A program made the position numbers and the translations under genes. A stretch of 64,000 bases of DNA, from positions 1,240,001 to 1,304,000 of the forward strand of contig NZ_CP042997.1 of the NCBI RefSeq assembly GCF_008087625.1. Reading direction: 5' to 3'. The stretch's first letter is position 1; every line of letters begins with the position of its first letter. Of the stretch, positions 18,049-26,806 are shown one piece after another. The notes under the pieces are model-generated. The model was given only the letters and a program-made list of their open reading frames with translations. It was not told the DNA's origin and did no database searches. This DNA comes from Aquisphaera giovannonii. GTDB taxonomy: Bacteria > Planctomycetota > Planctomycetia > Isosphaerales > Isosphaeraceae.

Positions 18049-18507
18049 TCACTGCGCGAGGTACATCATGGGTATGTCAACATTCTTGTCGATCTTCTGG
18101 TTGAACCAGCCCATGTTCCGGATGACGGGGCTCGGGTACGCCGGGTCGTTCACGTAGAGCGTGCCGTCGCTGTCGACGCCCGTGATCACCACGATATGGT
18201 TGGGCCCATTCCACTGGCCGGCGGCCCAGATGGGGCCGTAGCTGTTCAGGGCGTCCCTCATCCAGGTCCAGCCATAGCTCTGGTTGACCCGCGGCAAGGT
18301 GCTCAGGCCCAGGTTGCTCGCCAGGTCGATGAACTGCTGGGCCGTCAGGCCCTGATCCGCGTCGTAATCGGCCGGGAGGGGGTTGATGCACGCCTGATTC
18401 CAGAATCCGTAGAGCATCCGGGCCGATGCGTGCCAGCACGAGTTCGGCTTCTCCTGGCGGATGTGATCGACCAGGTAAGGCTGTTGCGACGAGCTGTGGA
18501 CTCCCAC
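18049..18507 (-). CDS. Papain-like cysteine peptidase (C39/C70-like)
   Basis: A 152-residue protein with the order of a papain-fold peptidase. The nucleophile is probably C24 in KPNSCWHASARML, the histidine H104 in GPNHIVVITG, and the third residue N120 or D121 in LYVNDPAYP. Helix, beta-sheet and a 'GPIW' strand between them resemble C39-like and AvrRpt2-like (C70) peptidases. There is no signal peptide, no ATPase domain and no transmembrane segment. GTG is the start, with GAGGAGGA about 7 bases upstream. It stands about 200 bases from the radical SAM gene and closes the island. A peptide-processing, effector or self-standing role cannot be decided. Confidence 0.72.
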   Translation of the reverse strand: MGVHSSSQQPYLVDHIRQEKPNSCWHASARMLYGFWNQACINPLPADYDADQGLTAQQFIDLASNLGLSTLPRVNQSYGWTWMRDALNSYGPIWAAGQWNGPNHIVVITGVDSDGTLYVNDPAYPSPVIRNMGWFNQKIDKNVDIPMMYLAQ

Positions 18508-18653
18508 GACGGTTCCTCCTCGCCTGGAACTGGAGATGGAGCGAGTGACTAATCACCACACGTGGTTCGAGCCCGAAAGGTGTGCTCTGCGGCCGGAAGC
18601 GCAACTTCGTCCTCGCGGCGCGGACGGGGCCTCGGCATCGCCCCGACCGAGGC

Positions 18654-18938
18654 TCAGAGGTCGCGCGAAGCGTCATGACCCCATCGGAGACGGTCGCGGA
18701 ACCGGGGCCGCTCTCCCCTCGCGGCGACACCCGCCTGGCGCAACTCCTCGACGGCCCGGGGCCGGCATCCGAAGGGCTCGACAATCCGCGCGTCGGCCCG
18801 ATCTCGGCCCTCGGCGTCCGCCTTCGCCAGGATCTGGGCCCGCCGCACCTGCCGGCCGGTTCCCCTGAGCCTCCCGATCACCGCCGCCGATTCGCTCCGC
18901 ACGTCTCCCTTCCGCCCGACGATCTGCCCCTCATTCAT
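18654..18938 (-). pseudogene. IS630-type transposase N-terminal remnant
   Basis: A 94-codon reverse-strand frame keeps the helix-turn-helix start of planctomycete IS630 transposases: a 'G.GRQVRRAQILAKADAEG' segment followed by DARIVEPFGCRPRAVEELRQ, which matches the family pattern 'ar.L..aDag..dariAea..cs.rTVer.R'. The DDE catalytic part is missing, and the reading beyond residue 70 no longer resembles the family. It is a truncated relic at the right border of the biosynthetic island. Confidence 0.5.
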
Positions 18939-19244
18939 GCGGGGCCCCCTCGCTCACCGCGGGATCGGCGACTCGCGGGACGCAATCCAAACCGCAATCC
19001 CAAGCGGGGGCAGAGCGCCAGCCCCTCGGCAGGCGTTCATCTGGCGGCCTGGCGTCGTTTTGCTCCTCGGATTGAGCCGCACGCACGGACCTTTGCGAGG
19101 ATCCCGGGCGCCCCTGGCCGGCCGTAGCACGTCGACCCGAACGACCCGGATTCACTCGTGTTACCCGTATGTAATGGGCGCCGTTTCCATTTGCAAGCAA
19201 ATACTCAAGGGTACTCGAAAGGTCGACCGTCGCCTCCGGAGGGC

Positions 19245-19277
19245 GACGGGGCCCCGGGCCGTACCCCGGGCCCCGTC
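19245..19277. terminator. GC-rich hairpin downstream of phosphoesterase gene
   Basis: GACGGGGCCC pairs with GGGCCCCGTC around a short loop, about 90 bases beyond the phosphoesterase stop on the reverse strand. There is no T-run, so it is at best a factor-assisted terminator or mRNA end stabiliser. Confidence 0.35.
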
Positions 19278-19363
19278 ACGACCCGGGCTCCGGGCCCCGG
19301 GCGCCGGTGGCGCGAGGCCCCGGCCGTCGGGCATGGCCGGTGACTGCGGCCCTCCCGAGGGCC

Positions 19364-21886
19364 TCACCGCGAGGCCGGGCGGAAGGCGATGGCGCGGCGG
19401 GCGGCGGGCGGGACGGGGGCGTCGGGGCCCTTGACGGAGCGCCAGAGGATCTCGTTGAGCTCGAAGTCGTCGATGCGGTCGTACTCGTCGAAGTCCATCT
19501 TCGCGGACCGTTCGGCGCCGTAGGCGGTGGGGGCGTTGACGGCGTCGACGTCGATCCGGGCGGGCTCGTGGGAATAGGGGGCGAGGTCGGCCCGGTCGGT
19601 GAACGAGGCGAACATGGGGCGGGCCGCGGCGTCGTGCTGCGAGAGCGGGGGGAGGCCGAGGATCAGCTCCATGGTGCGGAGGAGGCTGGTGGTGCTGTAC
19701 TGGCTGCTGTCCAGGTGCTTCCGCCTCGTGTAGGGGCTGATCACCAGGCCGACGGTCCGGTGGGCGTCCACGTGGTCCGGGCCGTTCTGGGCGTCGTCCT
19801 CGATGACGAAGATCGCCGTCTCCGCCCAGTGCTTGCCGTGCGAGACGGCCTCGACGATCCGCCCCAGCGCCAGGTCGTTGCTGGCGACGCAGGCCTGGGG
19901 CGTGAACGTCCCGGCCCGGGTGCCGGTGGTGTGGTCCTCGCCCAGGCTCATCACGATGAGCCGCGGCATGGTCCCGGCCTCCTCGAACGCCCGGTACTCG
20001 CGGAGGAATGTCTCCGCGTTCTCGGTGTCGCGCACCTTCTTGCCGGGGACCTTCGCGACGCCGTAGTCCGGGCAGACGTGCCCGACCAGGCCGGGGACGG
20101 CGGCCTCCATCTTCAGCGTGCCGTCCGGCTGGCTGACGCGCCGGCCGTACTCGCCGTAGCTCCGGTAGGAGATCCCGGCGCGGGCGCTGGCGTCCCAGAG
20201 GTAGCCCGACGGGGCCTTCGCCAGGTCGGCCTCCTCGTCGTCCTCGATCCCCTTGCGGCTGGAGTACGTCAGCGCCCAGTTGCGGGCGATGTAGTCGGTG
20301 TTGTAGGCCATCGTGGACCAGGGGTGGCCGTCGGCGGAGACGTGGCCGTTGCAGTAGAGGTTGTCGAGCAGGACGAACTCCTCGGCGAGCTTGTGATGGT
20401 TGGGCGTGACCTCGCGCCCGAACATCACCAGCGACGGATCCCCGTCGCCCCGCGGCAGGTCGCCGAGGACCTGGTCGTAGGTGCGGTTCTCCTTGATGAT
20501 GTAGAGGACGTACCTGATCGGCGACGGGTCGCCCACCTTCGTCGGGATCGCCGTCCTCTCCGGGTGGGGCGAGGCGGCGAGGAGCCTGTCGGAATACGGG
20601 CAGTTCCGGTACACCTTCTCCGTGTGCGCCGCGAGCGCGGCGTCGTCCGGGATCGGGACGATGGACAGGGCGCCGGAGAGCGTCGTGCCGATGTAGGGGA
20701 ACGGCAGCATCCGGCGAGGTGCTCCCGCCTCGTCCCCCGCCCGCGGCTTCTCGGCCTCCTTCCTGCGCGGGTTGGGCTTCGTCCGGTTCCCCTTGCCGAC
20801 GCCGACGAGCAGACTCCTGCCGTCGGGCGTGACGGCGACGGCGGTGGGATACCAGCCGGTCGGGATGAAGCCCTTCACCTGGCTGCGGGCCGGCTCGGCG
20901 ACGTCGATCACGGCCACGCAGTTGTTGTCGGCGTTGGCGACGTACAGCGTCTTCCCGTCGGGGGCGATCGCCAGGGCGTCCGGCGTGGAGCCCTCCGGGG
21001 CCTTCGGGAAGAGCGCGGTGTGGATGGTCTCGACGACGGCCCCGCGGCGGGCGTCGATCACGCTCACGCAGTTGCTGGACGCGCAGGCGACGAACAGGCG
21101 GCCGTCGGTCGGGTGCACGGCGACCTGGTTGGGGTGCTCGCCGACCGCGATCTTCGCCGTTGTCTTCAGGTCCTCGGCGTCGAGGACGAGCACCGCGCGG
21201 CCGGCCCAGTCGGAGACGTAGATCGCCTTGCCGTCGCGGGAGAGGGCCGCGTCGTAGGGCCGGATGCCCGCCCTCGCGGAGCGGATCTCGCGGCCGGTCT
21301 CCGGGTCGATCGCCGCGATGGTCCCCGACTGGATGTCCAGCGAGACGATCCGCCTCCGGGCCGGGTCCAGGAGGAGCCCGCTGCGGAAGTGGGCCTTCGG
21401 CTTCTCCGCACCCTGACGCTTCGTCTCGTCCGAGAGCTCGCCGGGCGCGGGCCTGATCGCGGCCTTGCCCGGCTCTCCCGCCTCGATGTCGAACGCGAGA
21501 ATCGAGCGGCCTCCGCCGCCGGACCACCAGGCGCGCCGGCCGTCGGCCGCGAGGGCCAGCCCGAACCAGCTCTGCGCGGTGGATCGCTTCGCGACAACCT
21601 CGCCCTTCTGGAGGTCCACCAGCGATAACTCGTGCGCGTTGTATCCGCTCGTCGCCACGAGGGCGTGGCGGGCGTCCGGCATCGGGATGATGTTCAGCGG
21701 CAGGTCCGTCGTCGACACCTGCCTCCCCGCCGGCGAGACCGTCCAGCCGTTGGGCAGGAGGAAGCCCTCGGCGGTGGCGCCGGGCCTCGTGATGGGCGCC
21801 CCGGCCGGCGGCGGTTCCTGGGCCGGGCTGCACGGGGCGAAGGCCAGGAATGCGGCGAGCGTGAGCAGTCCCGTGCGGTCGATCAT
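19364..21886 (-). CDS. Exported beta-propeller/phosphoesterase protein
   Basis: An 840-residue protein. A signal peptide (MIDRTGLLTLAAFLAFAPCSPAQ) leads into YncE-like WD/YVTN repeats (for example AVHPTDGRLFVACASSNCVSVID and YVANADNNCVAVIDV), then a PF04185-type phosphoesterase domain from about residue 400. The latter carries YIIKENRTYDQVLG (metal-binding E-N-R), DGHPWSTMAYNTDY, SLGEDHTTG and VIEDDAQNGPDHVDAHR. The combination is known from soil bacteria as a 'bifunctional YncE/alkaline phosphatase family protein'. It probably acts in the periplasm on a phosphorylated or phospholipid substrate. ATG 21886 is chosen because the signal peptide starts there. Confidence 0.83.
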   Translation of the reverse strand: MIDRTGLLTLAAFLAFAPCSPAQEPPPAGAPITRPGATAEGFLLPNGWTVSPAGRQVSTTDLPLNIIPMPDARHALVATSGYNAHELSLVDLQKGEVVAKRSTAQSWFGLALAADGRRAWWSGGGGRSILAFDIEAGEPGKAAIRPAPGELSDETKRQGAEKPKAHFRSGLLLDPARRRIVSLDIQSGTIAAIDPETGREIRSARAGIRPYDAALSRDGKAIYVSDWAGRAVLVLDAEDLKTTAKIAVGEHPNQVAVHPTDGRLFVACASSNCVSVIDARRGAVVETIHTALFPKAPEGSTPDALAIAPDGKTLYVANADNNCVAVIDVAEPARSQVKGFIPTGWYPTAVAVTPDGRSLLVGVGKGNRTKPNPRRKEAEKPRAGDEAGAPRRMLPFPYIGTTLSGALSIVPIPDDAALAAHTEKVYRNCPYSDRLLAASPHPERTAIPTKVGDPSPIRYVLYIIKENRTYDQVLGDLPRGDGDPSLVMFGREVTPNHHKLAEEFVLLDNLYCNGHVSADGHPWSTMAYNTDYIARNWALTYSSRKGIEDDEEADLAKAPSGYLWDASARAGISYRSYGEYGRRVSQPDGTLKMEAAVPGLVGHVCPDYGVAKVPGKKVRDTENAETFLREYRAFEEAGTMPRLIVMSLGEDHTTGTRAGTFTPQACVASNDLALGRIVEAVSHGKHWAETAIFVIEDDAQNGPDHVDAHRTVGLVISPYTRRKHLDSSQYSTTSLLRTMELILGLPPLSQHDAAARPMFASFTDRADLAPYSHEPARIDVDAVNAPTAYGAERSAKMDFDEYDRIDDFELNEILWRSVKGPDAPVPPAARRAIAFRPASR

Positions 21887-22112
21887 GGTCCGGGCCTCGA
21901 ATTCCAGCGGCGGGGCGTCGTACACCCCGCCAGTCTGACGCGCGAGGCGGCGGAGTTCCAATGAGGATTTCGTGTGCGACCGGGGGGCGTCCCCGCCGGG
22001 CGGCCGCGCGAGGCGACGCGAGGCGACGGTGCGTTGCCCCGCGGCCCCCGGCCGCGAATAATCGGACGTCTTCGTCGCCGCTCGACCGATGGCCCCGGAT
22101 GGGAACTCGCCG

Positions 22113-22805
22113 ATGCTCGATGCGCTAGTGGTCGCACCCCACCCCGACGACGCGGAGCTCGGCGTGGGGGGGACGATCGTCCGCCTGATGCAGCAGGGGT
22201 GGAAGGTGGGGATCCTCGACCTGACCAGCGGCGAGCCGACGCCCCTGGGCTCGCCCGAGAAGCGGGCCGAGGAGACGGCGGCGGCGACGGCCGAGCTGGG
22301 CAGCCCCTGGCGCAAGAACCTCGGCCTGCCCAACCGCAGCCTGGAGCCGACGCTCGAGCACCGCCGCGCCGTCGCGGCCGTCTTCCGGGCCGTCCGACCG
22401 CGGCTGCTCTTCGCCCCCTACTGGGAGGACGCCCACCCCGACCACGTCGCGGCCACGCGGCTGGTCGAGGAGGCCCGCTTCTGGAGCAAGCTCTCGAAGT
22501 CGGACATCCCCGGCACGCCCTTCCACCCCGCTCGCATCCTTTATTACTTCAGCGTCCACCTGCGGATCGTCGAGCGCCCGAGCTTCGTCCTGGACATCTC
22601 CGACCAGCTCGACGCCAAGGTCCGCGCGTTGAAGTGCTACCGCTCGCAGCTCGTGGACAACCAGCCCGCGGGCAAGCCCGGCGTGATCGACTCCGTCTGC
22701 GACCGCACCCGCTTCTGGGGCCACATGGCCGGCACCCTCCACGCCGAGCCCTTCGCCAGCCGGGAGACGATCGGCCTGACGGGGTTGGAGCACCTGCTGC
22801 TCTAA
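22113..22805 (+). CDS. PIG-L family deacetylase, BshB1-like
   Basis: A 230-residue LmbE/PIG-L enzyme. The zinc site is visible as APHPDDAELG near the N-terminus and HPDHVAATRLVEEARFW further on. VGILDLTSGEPTPLG, EKRAEET, NLGLPN, the YRSQ segment, and a C-terminal AEPF match BshB1, which deacetylates GlcNAc-malate during bacillithiol synthesis. Bacillithiol itself cannot be inferred because bshA and bshC are not present here. Other PIG-L enzymes deacetylate GlcNAc derivatives. ATG 22113 places the conserved start correctly; ATG 22089 would add eight residues. Confidence 0.78.
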   Translation: MLDALVVAPHPDDAELGVGGTIVRLMQQGWKVGILDLTSGEPTPLGSPEKRAEETAAATAELGSPWRKNLGLPNRSLEPTLEHRRAVAAVFRAVRPRLLFAPYWEDAHPDHVAATRLVEEARFWSKLSKSDIPGTPFHPARILYYFSVHLRIVERPSFVLDISDQLDAKVRALKCYRSQLVDNQPAGKPGVIDSVCDRTRFWGHMAGTLHAEPFASRETIGLTGLEHLLL

Positions 22806-22957
22806 GGTCGCCCCGTGGTGAACCGGCTCGGGGGCGGCAACGACCGGATGTAGGAGCCGGCTCCGCCCGGCGACCGGGTGAGCCAAGGCCCGCGGGATGG
22901 ATTCCGGGGTGCGAGCTTGCACGGGCCCGGGGCAATCCGCCAGTGGAGCTCTGCCCG

Positions 22958-23530
22958 ATGCTCACCGACTGGTCTCGCCACTTCCCCGGATGCGATCCGG
23001 TGGCACACGAGATGAAGTTTGCCTTCCCTGAGCGCTGGGTCCGCTTCCACAGCCTGCCCGGATCGAAGCGTTATCCCGAGGACGAGTCCGAATACGCGAT
23101 CGCGCTGGGTCGGCAGAATCGCGTCCTGGATGAACTCATCGGTCGGGGAGGCCGCGTCGTCCTCCTGACCACCGAATACTCCGACTCTGAAGCGTCGCCA
23201 TCGGACCGTCCCGCGACCGGAGAGGTTGATCCGCTGGGAAGGCCCTGGCAATCGTTCCTGATGCACGAGACGGACCAGGATCCGACGGGGCCGACTTTCT
23301 GGCACATATTCGCCAGCGAGTGGATGTGGAGTCCCGGCATACTCGATCCCATCCTCCGTCTCGTGGCGGATGACGTGATCCGGAACGTGATGATCGTCCA
23401 TCCGGAGTGTGCCTGGCTCTTCCACCCCTACGACGGCGGCATGGACCTGATCCTGGAATCATCCGCAGTCCGCGATCTCATCAGGGCGTCCCACCCGGAC
23501 TGGCTGTCTTCCCGGCCGGATGGGCTCTGA
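22958..23530 (+). CDS. Hypothetical protein, possibly DUF3885-like
   Basis: A 190-residue soluble protein. It contains WVRFHSLPGSKRYPEDESEYA, a predicted helix and an 'RVVLLTTEYSDS' strand, then a tryptophan-rich middle and a C-terminal PYDGGMDLIL...HPDWLSSRPDGL. The pattern is reminiscent of DUF3885-type proteins, where a conserved 'PYDGG-D' block is near the end. No enzymatic residues are clear. It is transcribed after the deacetylase with a 150-base gap and converges with the VOC gene. Codon use is like that of its neighbours. Confidence 0.6.
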   Translation: MLTDWSRHFPGCDPVAHEMKFAFPERWVRFHSLPGSKRYPEDESEYAIALGRQNRVLDELIGRGGRVVLLTTEYSDSEASPSDRPATGEVDPLGRPWQSFLMHETDQDPTGPTFWHIFASEWMWSPGILDPILRLVADDVIRNVMIVHPECAWLFHPYDGGMDLILESSAVRDLIRASHPDWLSSRPDGL

Positions 23531-23542
23531 CGCCTGCCCCAC

Positions 23543-23956
23543 TCACTCCATCGGCCCCGCCGAGCCGTCGGGGCTGGCCAGGACGACGAGGTAGCCGTCG
23601 GGGTCGCGGAGCCAGCATTCCCAGTGATTCGGGCCGCCCTTGCCGTCGGGCGGGTTGCGATGCTTGGGGAGGACGATGACGGGGTTCAACTCGGCCACGC
23701 GCTCCATGGCGGCGTCGAAGTCGTCGATCTCGAACCAGAGCAGGACGCCGTTGCCATAGGGGAGGTCCTGGGCGTCGGCGATCGGGCCGTGGTGGTGCTC
23801 CACGCCGAAGTGGTGGAGTTGGAGCACGAGCACGCCGTCGTACACCAGCCGCTCGTACTCCTTCCCGCCGTGGTCGCTCTTGCAGCCGAGCAGCTTCTGG
23901 TACCAGAGGCTGCTCGCCTCCACGTCGGTCACCGCGAGCAGAGGCTGGGGACGCAT
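23543..23956 (-). CDS. VOC-superfamily (glyoxalase-like) protein
   Basis: A 137-residue single-domain vicinal-oxygen-chelate protein with MRPQPLLAVTDVEASSLWYQKLLG, a middle HHFGVEHHHGP with several histidines, FEIDDFDAAMERVAEL and WLRDPDGYLVVLASPDG. VOC proteins act as glyoxalases, dioxygenases or resistance proteins; the exact role cannot be told. It is the last gene of a reverse run that starts with punA and purN. Longer in-frame readings upstream of ATG 23956 have no family match. Confidence 0.78.
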   Translation of the reverse strand: MRPQPLLAVTDVEASSLWYQKLLGCKSDHGGKEYERLVYDGVLVLQLHHFGVEHHHGPIADAQDLPYGNGVLLWFEIDDFDAAMERVAELNPVIVLPKHRNPPDGKGGPNHWECWLRDPDGYLVVLASPDGSAGPME

Positions 23957-24060
23957 GCGGAAGCTCCCGTGCCCATGGGCAACCGGTGCCAGGGCGGAAA
24001 GAATTTGCAATCGGAGATGCGTGACGTCGGGCCGGCCAACGCCGGAGCCCGTCCGGGTGG

Positions 24061-24087
24061 CCGTGGTGGAGCGAAGCGACACCACGG
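24061..24087. repeat. Hairpin-forming inverted repeat
   Basis: CCGTGGTG and CACCACGG form an 8-bp stem around an 11-base loop containing GCGAAGC, between purN and the VOC gene. Its position after purN suggests a terminator or mRNA-end hairpin; it may also be a dispersed REP-like repeat. No other copy is visible in this window. Confidence 0.4.
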
Positions 24088-24154
24088 GATCGCCCCGGCT
24101 CGGGGACGGACAGGAGGGTCCATCGCCGACTCGCCGTCGAACCGGGCCGGCCGC

Positions 24155-24811
24155 TCAGCTCGCGGGCAGGACGCGGACCTTGCGGCCCTCGAGGCGGAGG
24201 CGGCCGGCGGCGTAGAGGGCGATCGCCTCGGGCAGCGCCAGGCATTCCTCGCGGAAGACGCGGGCGGCGAGGTCCTCCGCCGTGTCGCCGTCGAGGACCG
24301 GCACGGTGCGCTGGAGGATGATCGGGCCGGTGTCGTACGTGTCGTCGGCGAAGTGCACCGTGCAGCCGGAGACCTTCACCCCCATGTCGAGCGCCGCCTG
24401 GTGGACCTTCGGGCCGTAGAAGCCCTTGCCGCAGAAGGCCGGGATCAGCGACGGGTGGACGTTCAACACGCGGCCGGCGAAGTCCGGGGGGATCTTCAGG
24501 ATGGCGAGGAAGCCGCCGAGGATCACCAGGTCGGCCTTGCTGCGGCGGATCGGGTCGAAGACCGAGGCGCTGAACTCGGCGGACGACTGGGCGGTGCGGC
24601 TGGCCAGGGCCAGGGGTATGCCGGCCGCCTCCGCCCTCGGGATGGCGCCGATCCGGGGCTTGCCGGCGACCACCTGGACGATCTCCGCGCGGAGGCGGCG
24701 GCCGCGGATCTGGTCGATCAGGTTCTGGAGGGTCGTGCCGCCGCCGGAGACGCAGACCGCCAGCCGGATCGGCGAGTCCGTGATCGGCGGGTTGCGCGGT
24801 GAGAGTGCCAT
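24155..24811 (-). CDS. purN: Phosphoribosylglycinamide formyltransferase
   Basis: A 218-residue GAR transformylase using 10-formyltetrahydrofolate in step three of purine synthesis. The N-terminal LAVCVSGGGTTLQNLID glycine-rich loop binds the ribonucleotide phosphate. NVHPSLIPAF contains the catalytic Asn-x-His, and the catalytic Asp is in FADDTYDTGPI. Length and motifs fit PurN. It lies in the same direction as punA, 160 bases downstream, linking purine synthesis and salvage. Confidence 0.92.
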   Translation of the reverse strand: MALSPRNPPITDSPIRLAVCVSGGGTTLQNLIDQIRGRRLRAEIVQVVAGKPRIGAIPRAEAAGIPLALASRTAQSSAEFSASVFDPIRRSKADLVILGGFLAILKIPPDFAGRVLNVHPSLIPAFCGKGFYGPKVHQAALDMGVKVSGCTVHFADDTYDTGPIILQRTVPVLDGDTAEDLAARVFREECLALPEAIALYAAGRLRLEGRKVRVLPAS

Positions 24812-24973
24812 GCGGCCGGGCCTCGCGACGGGGGACGGACGGGGCGGACGGCGAGAGAGCCTCCGTCGCGGACGACGGCCAGGGGACCGCGCCCGCGGAC
24901 CGATCCATTATGCCCCCGGGCCCGCCGGAGTCAAAACCGCGGGCCGCCCCCTCCACTCGCCCCGCCGGGCCGC

Positions 24974-25804
24974 TCAGGGCTTCCAACGCTCCAGGACGCC
25001 CCGGACGATCGTCCGCAGCTTGGCCTCGGCGAGGTTGGCCACGGCGATGATCTCCTCGATCTTCACCGGCTGCAGGGCGTCGGGCAGGCACATGTCGGTG
25101 GCGATGGAGAAGCCCAGCACCTTCATCCCGGCGTGGACCGCGACGAGCGTCTCCGGGATCGTGGACATGCCGACGACGTCGGCGCCGATGCCGCGGAGGA
25201 AGCGGTACTCCGCGCGGGTCTCCAGGTTGGGCCCGGTCACCGCCACGTAGACGCCCCGGCGGGCCACGATCCCCTGCTCCAGCGCCACCTTCAACGCCAG
25301 GTCCTGGAGCTTCCGATCATACGGCTCGATCAGGTCCGGGAAGCGGGGCCCGAGGCGGTCGTCGTTGGGGCCGATCAGCGGGTTCATGCCCAGGAGGTTG
25401 ATGTGGTCCTCGATGACGATCAGGTCCCCCTTCTCGAACAGCGGGTTGAGCCCCCCCGCGGCGTTCGAGACGACCAGCAGCGAGCATCCGAGCTCCTTCA
25501 TGACCCGGATGGGGAACGTGACCTGGGCGGCGGTGTAGCCCTCGTAGAGGTGGAACCGCCCCTCCATCGCGACGACCGAATGGCCGGCCAGGCTGCCGCA
25601 GACGAGCTGGCCCTTGTGGCTCTCGACCGTGGACCGCGGGAAGTAGGGGATCTCCGGGTACGGGATCGCGACGGGCTCGGCGATCTCCCCGGCGAGCGCC
25701 CCCAACCCGGTCCCCAGCACCAGGCCCACCGTCGGGCGGCCGCCCCACCTCGAGCGGACGGCCCGCGTGGCCTCCTGGACGTGCTCCCACTCGTGATGAG
25801 TCAT
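24974..25804 (-). CDS. punA: Purine nucleoside phosphorylase (class II, trimeric type)
   Basis: A 276-residue enzyme that splits purine nucleosides with phosphate. LVLGTGLGALAGEI is the N-terminal phosphate loop; VVSNAAGGLNP, TGPNLETRAEYRFLR and GMSTIPE are the purine-binding and conserved blocks of the PunA/DeoD type II family. The glutamate in TGPNLETRAE is the purine-binding residue, as in mammalian PNP. ATG 25804 gives the normal family length. It is the first gene of a reverse run with purN. Confidence 0.92.
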   Translation of the reverse strand: MTHHEWEHVQEATRAVRSRWGGRPTVGLVLGTGLGALAGEIAEPVAIPYPEIPYFPRSTVESHKGQLVCGSLAGHSVVAMEGRFHLYEGYTAAQVTFPIRVMKELGCSLLVVSNAAGGLNPLFEKGDLIVIEDHINLLGMNPLIGPNDDRLGPRFPDLIEPYDRKLQDLALKVALEQGIVARRGVYVAVTGPNLETRAEYRFLRGIGADVVGMSTIPETLVAVHAGMKVLGFSIATDMCLPDALQPVKIEEIIAVANLAEAKLRTIVRGVLERWKP

Positions 25805-25982
25805 GCGCTGGACGTTCCTGGCAGATGCGAGGGGGCCGGCGGTCGGCGACCGACCGCACGGGCCCGATGCGAGGAAATCACCGGGCGGCCGCGCCGGGAC
25901 GGGCGCGACGCTCGGATCCGGGAGCGAACGCAGGCGGCCGAGGCCGCCGGTCTCGTGCCCGATCACCGGCCGGGGTGAGCGG

Positions 25983-26423
25983 CTAGACGAAGAACTCGAA
26001 CCGGCGGAGCAGGCGGATGAAGCGGGGGTCGCGGCGCAGCGACTTCAGGTCCGGATCCAGCCGCAGGCGGTCGAGGAAGCGGTATCCCTGCTCGAGTGCC
26101 TTCTGGAGCGACGAGAAGGCGGGCTCGAGCATCCCGAGCAAGGCATAGCTGCACGACAGGTTGTACCAGGCGATCCCGTCCTCGGGGATCAGCCGCACGA
26201 GCCGCCGGTCGAGGTGCAGCGCCCGAGCGTACTCGCCCTTCGCCGCCAGGTGGTTCGCCAGGACGCGGATCGCCTCGACGAAATACGGATCGCGTTCCAG
26301 GATGCCCGTCAGGAAGTCGATCTCGAACTCGCGCTGGGACTGCTCGCGGAACCCCCTCGTGGAAATCTCGCGGGCGGACGGGTCCGGGGAAGAATCGCCA
26401 GCTCGATCGTACGATGAACCCAT
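25983..26423 (-). CDS. Small TPR-repeat protein
   Basis: A 146-residue soluble protein with tetratricopeptide-like helices from about residue 30 to 130: FFVEAIRVLANHLAAKGEYARALHLDRRLVRL is followed by AWYNLSCSYALLGMLEPAFSSLQKALEQG and a short LRRDPRFIRLLRR tail. The first 25 residues are serine- and acid-rich. ATG 26423 has GGAGGAG about 10 bases upstream. It is probably an adaptor with no catalytic activity; partners are unknown. Confidence 0.75.
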   Translation of the reverse strand: MGSSYDRAGDSSPDPSAREISTRGFREQSQREFEIDFLTGILERDPYFVEAIRVLANHLAAKGEYARALHLDRRLVRLIPEDGIAWYNLSCSYALLGMLEPAFSSLQKALEQGYRFLDRLRLDPDLKSLRRDPRFIRLLRRFEFFV

Positions 26424-26806
26424 CGGTGCGTGCTCCTCCCGGGCGGCAAACCAGCGCCTCGGCGGTGGGGGCGAACTCATCCCCGAGGCTGTTGCGGCGA
26501 AGCCTCTAAGATATCGGCGAGGGGCCGGGCCCGGCAAGCCGTAAGCCTGGCCGAGGGCAGGAAATCCACCCCCCCGCTTCGTCTGCCTTCATCTTACCCC
26601 AAGAGGACGCCCCCGGCCACCTTCGGTGGCGACCGGGCGGGGAGAAGTTCCATCCCCGGGCCCGCCCCGGCCCGGCGTGCCGACGATCGGGCGGAGGGCC
26701 CCGGGCGCACGAGGCCCGCGCGGCTTCGCCGGGTTGTCATCCCGGGGCGCGGGCCGTCGCGGAGGCGGGGGCCTCCGCGACCCGGGCGGCGGACCGGTCT
26801 CGCCGG
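26424..26806. other. Intergenic, nothing recognised
   Basis: About 380 bases between the TPR gene and the acidic-protein gene. It is GC-rich and contains no convincing gene, RNA or repeat. It should hold the TPR gene's promoter on the reverse strand, but no clear boxes stand out. Confidence 0.4.

Larger units (their letters stand above)
18508..19363. other. Gene-poor stretch with transposase remnant
   Basis: This 860-base stretch has no intact gene that I can support. It contains the reverse-strand IS630 remnant (18654-18938). The rest of 18939-19240 shows no recognisable coding sequence. At 19245-19277 a GC-rich hairpin lies downstream of the phosphoesterase gene. Confidence 0.5.

Noticed and set aside
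18939-19240. Short open frames between the IS630 remnant and the phosphoesterase gene
   Set aside because: No family pattern or ribosome site, and compositions typical of random GC-rich frames.
22113-22805. Naming the deacetylase bshB1 and inferring bacillithiol synthesis
   Set aside because: The sequence pattern fits, but the other bacillithiol genes are not in the window, so no gene symbol or pathway is claimed.
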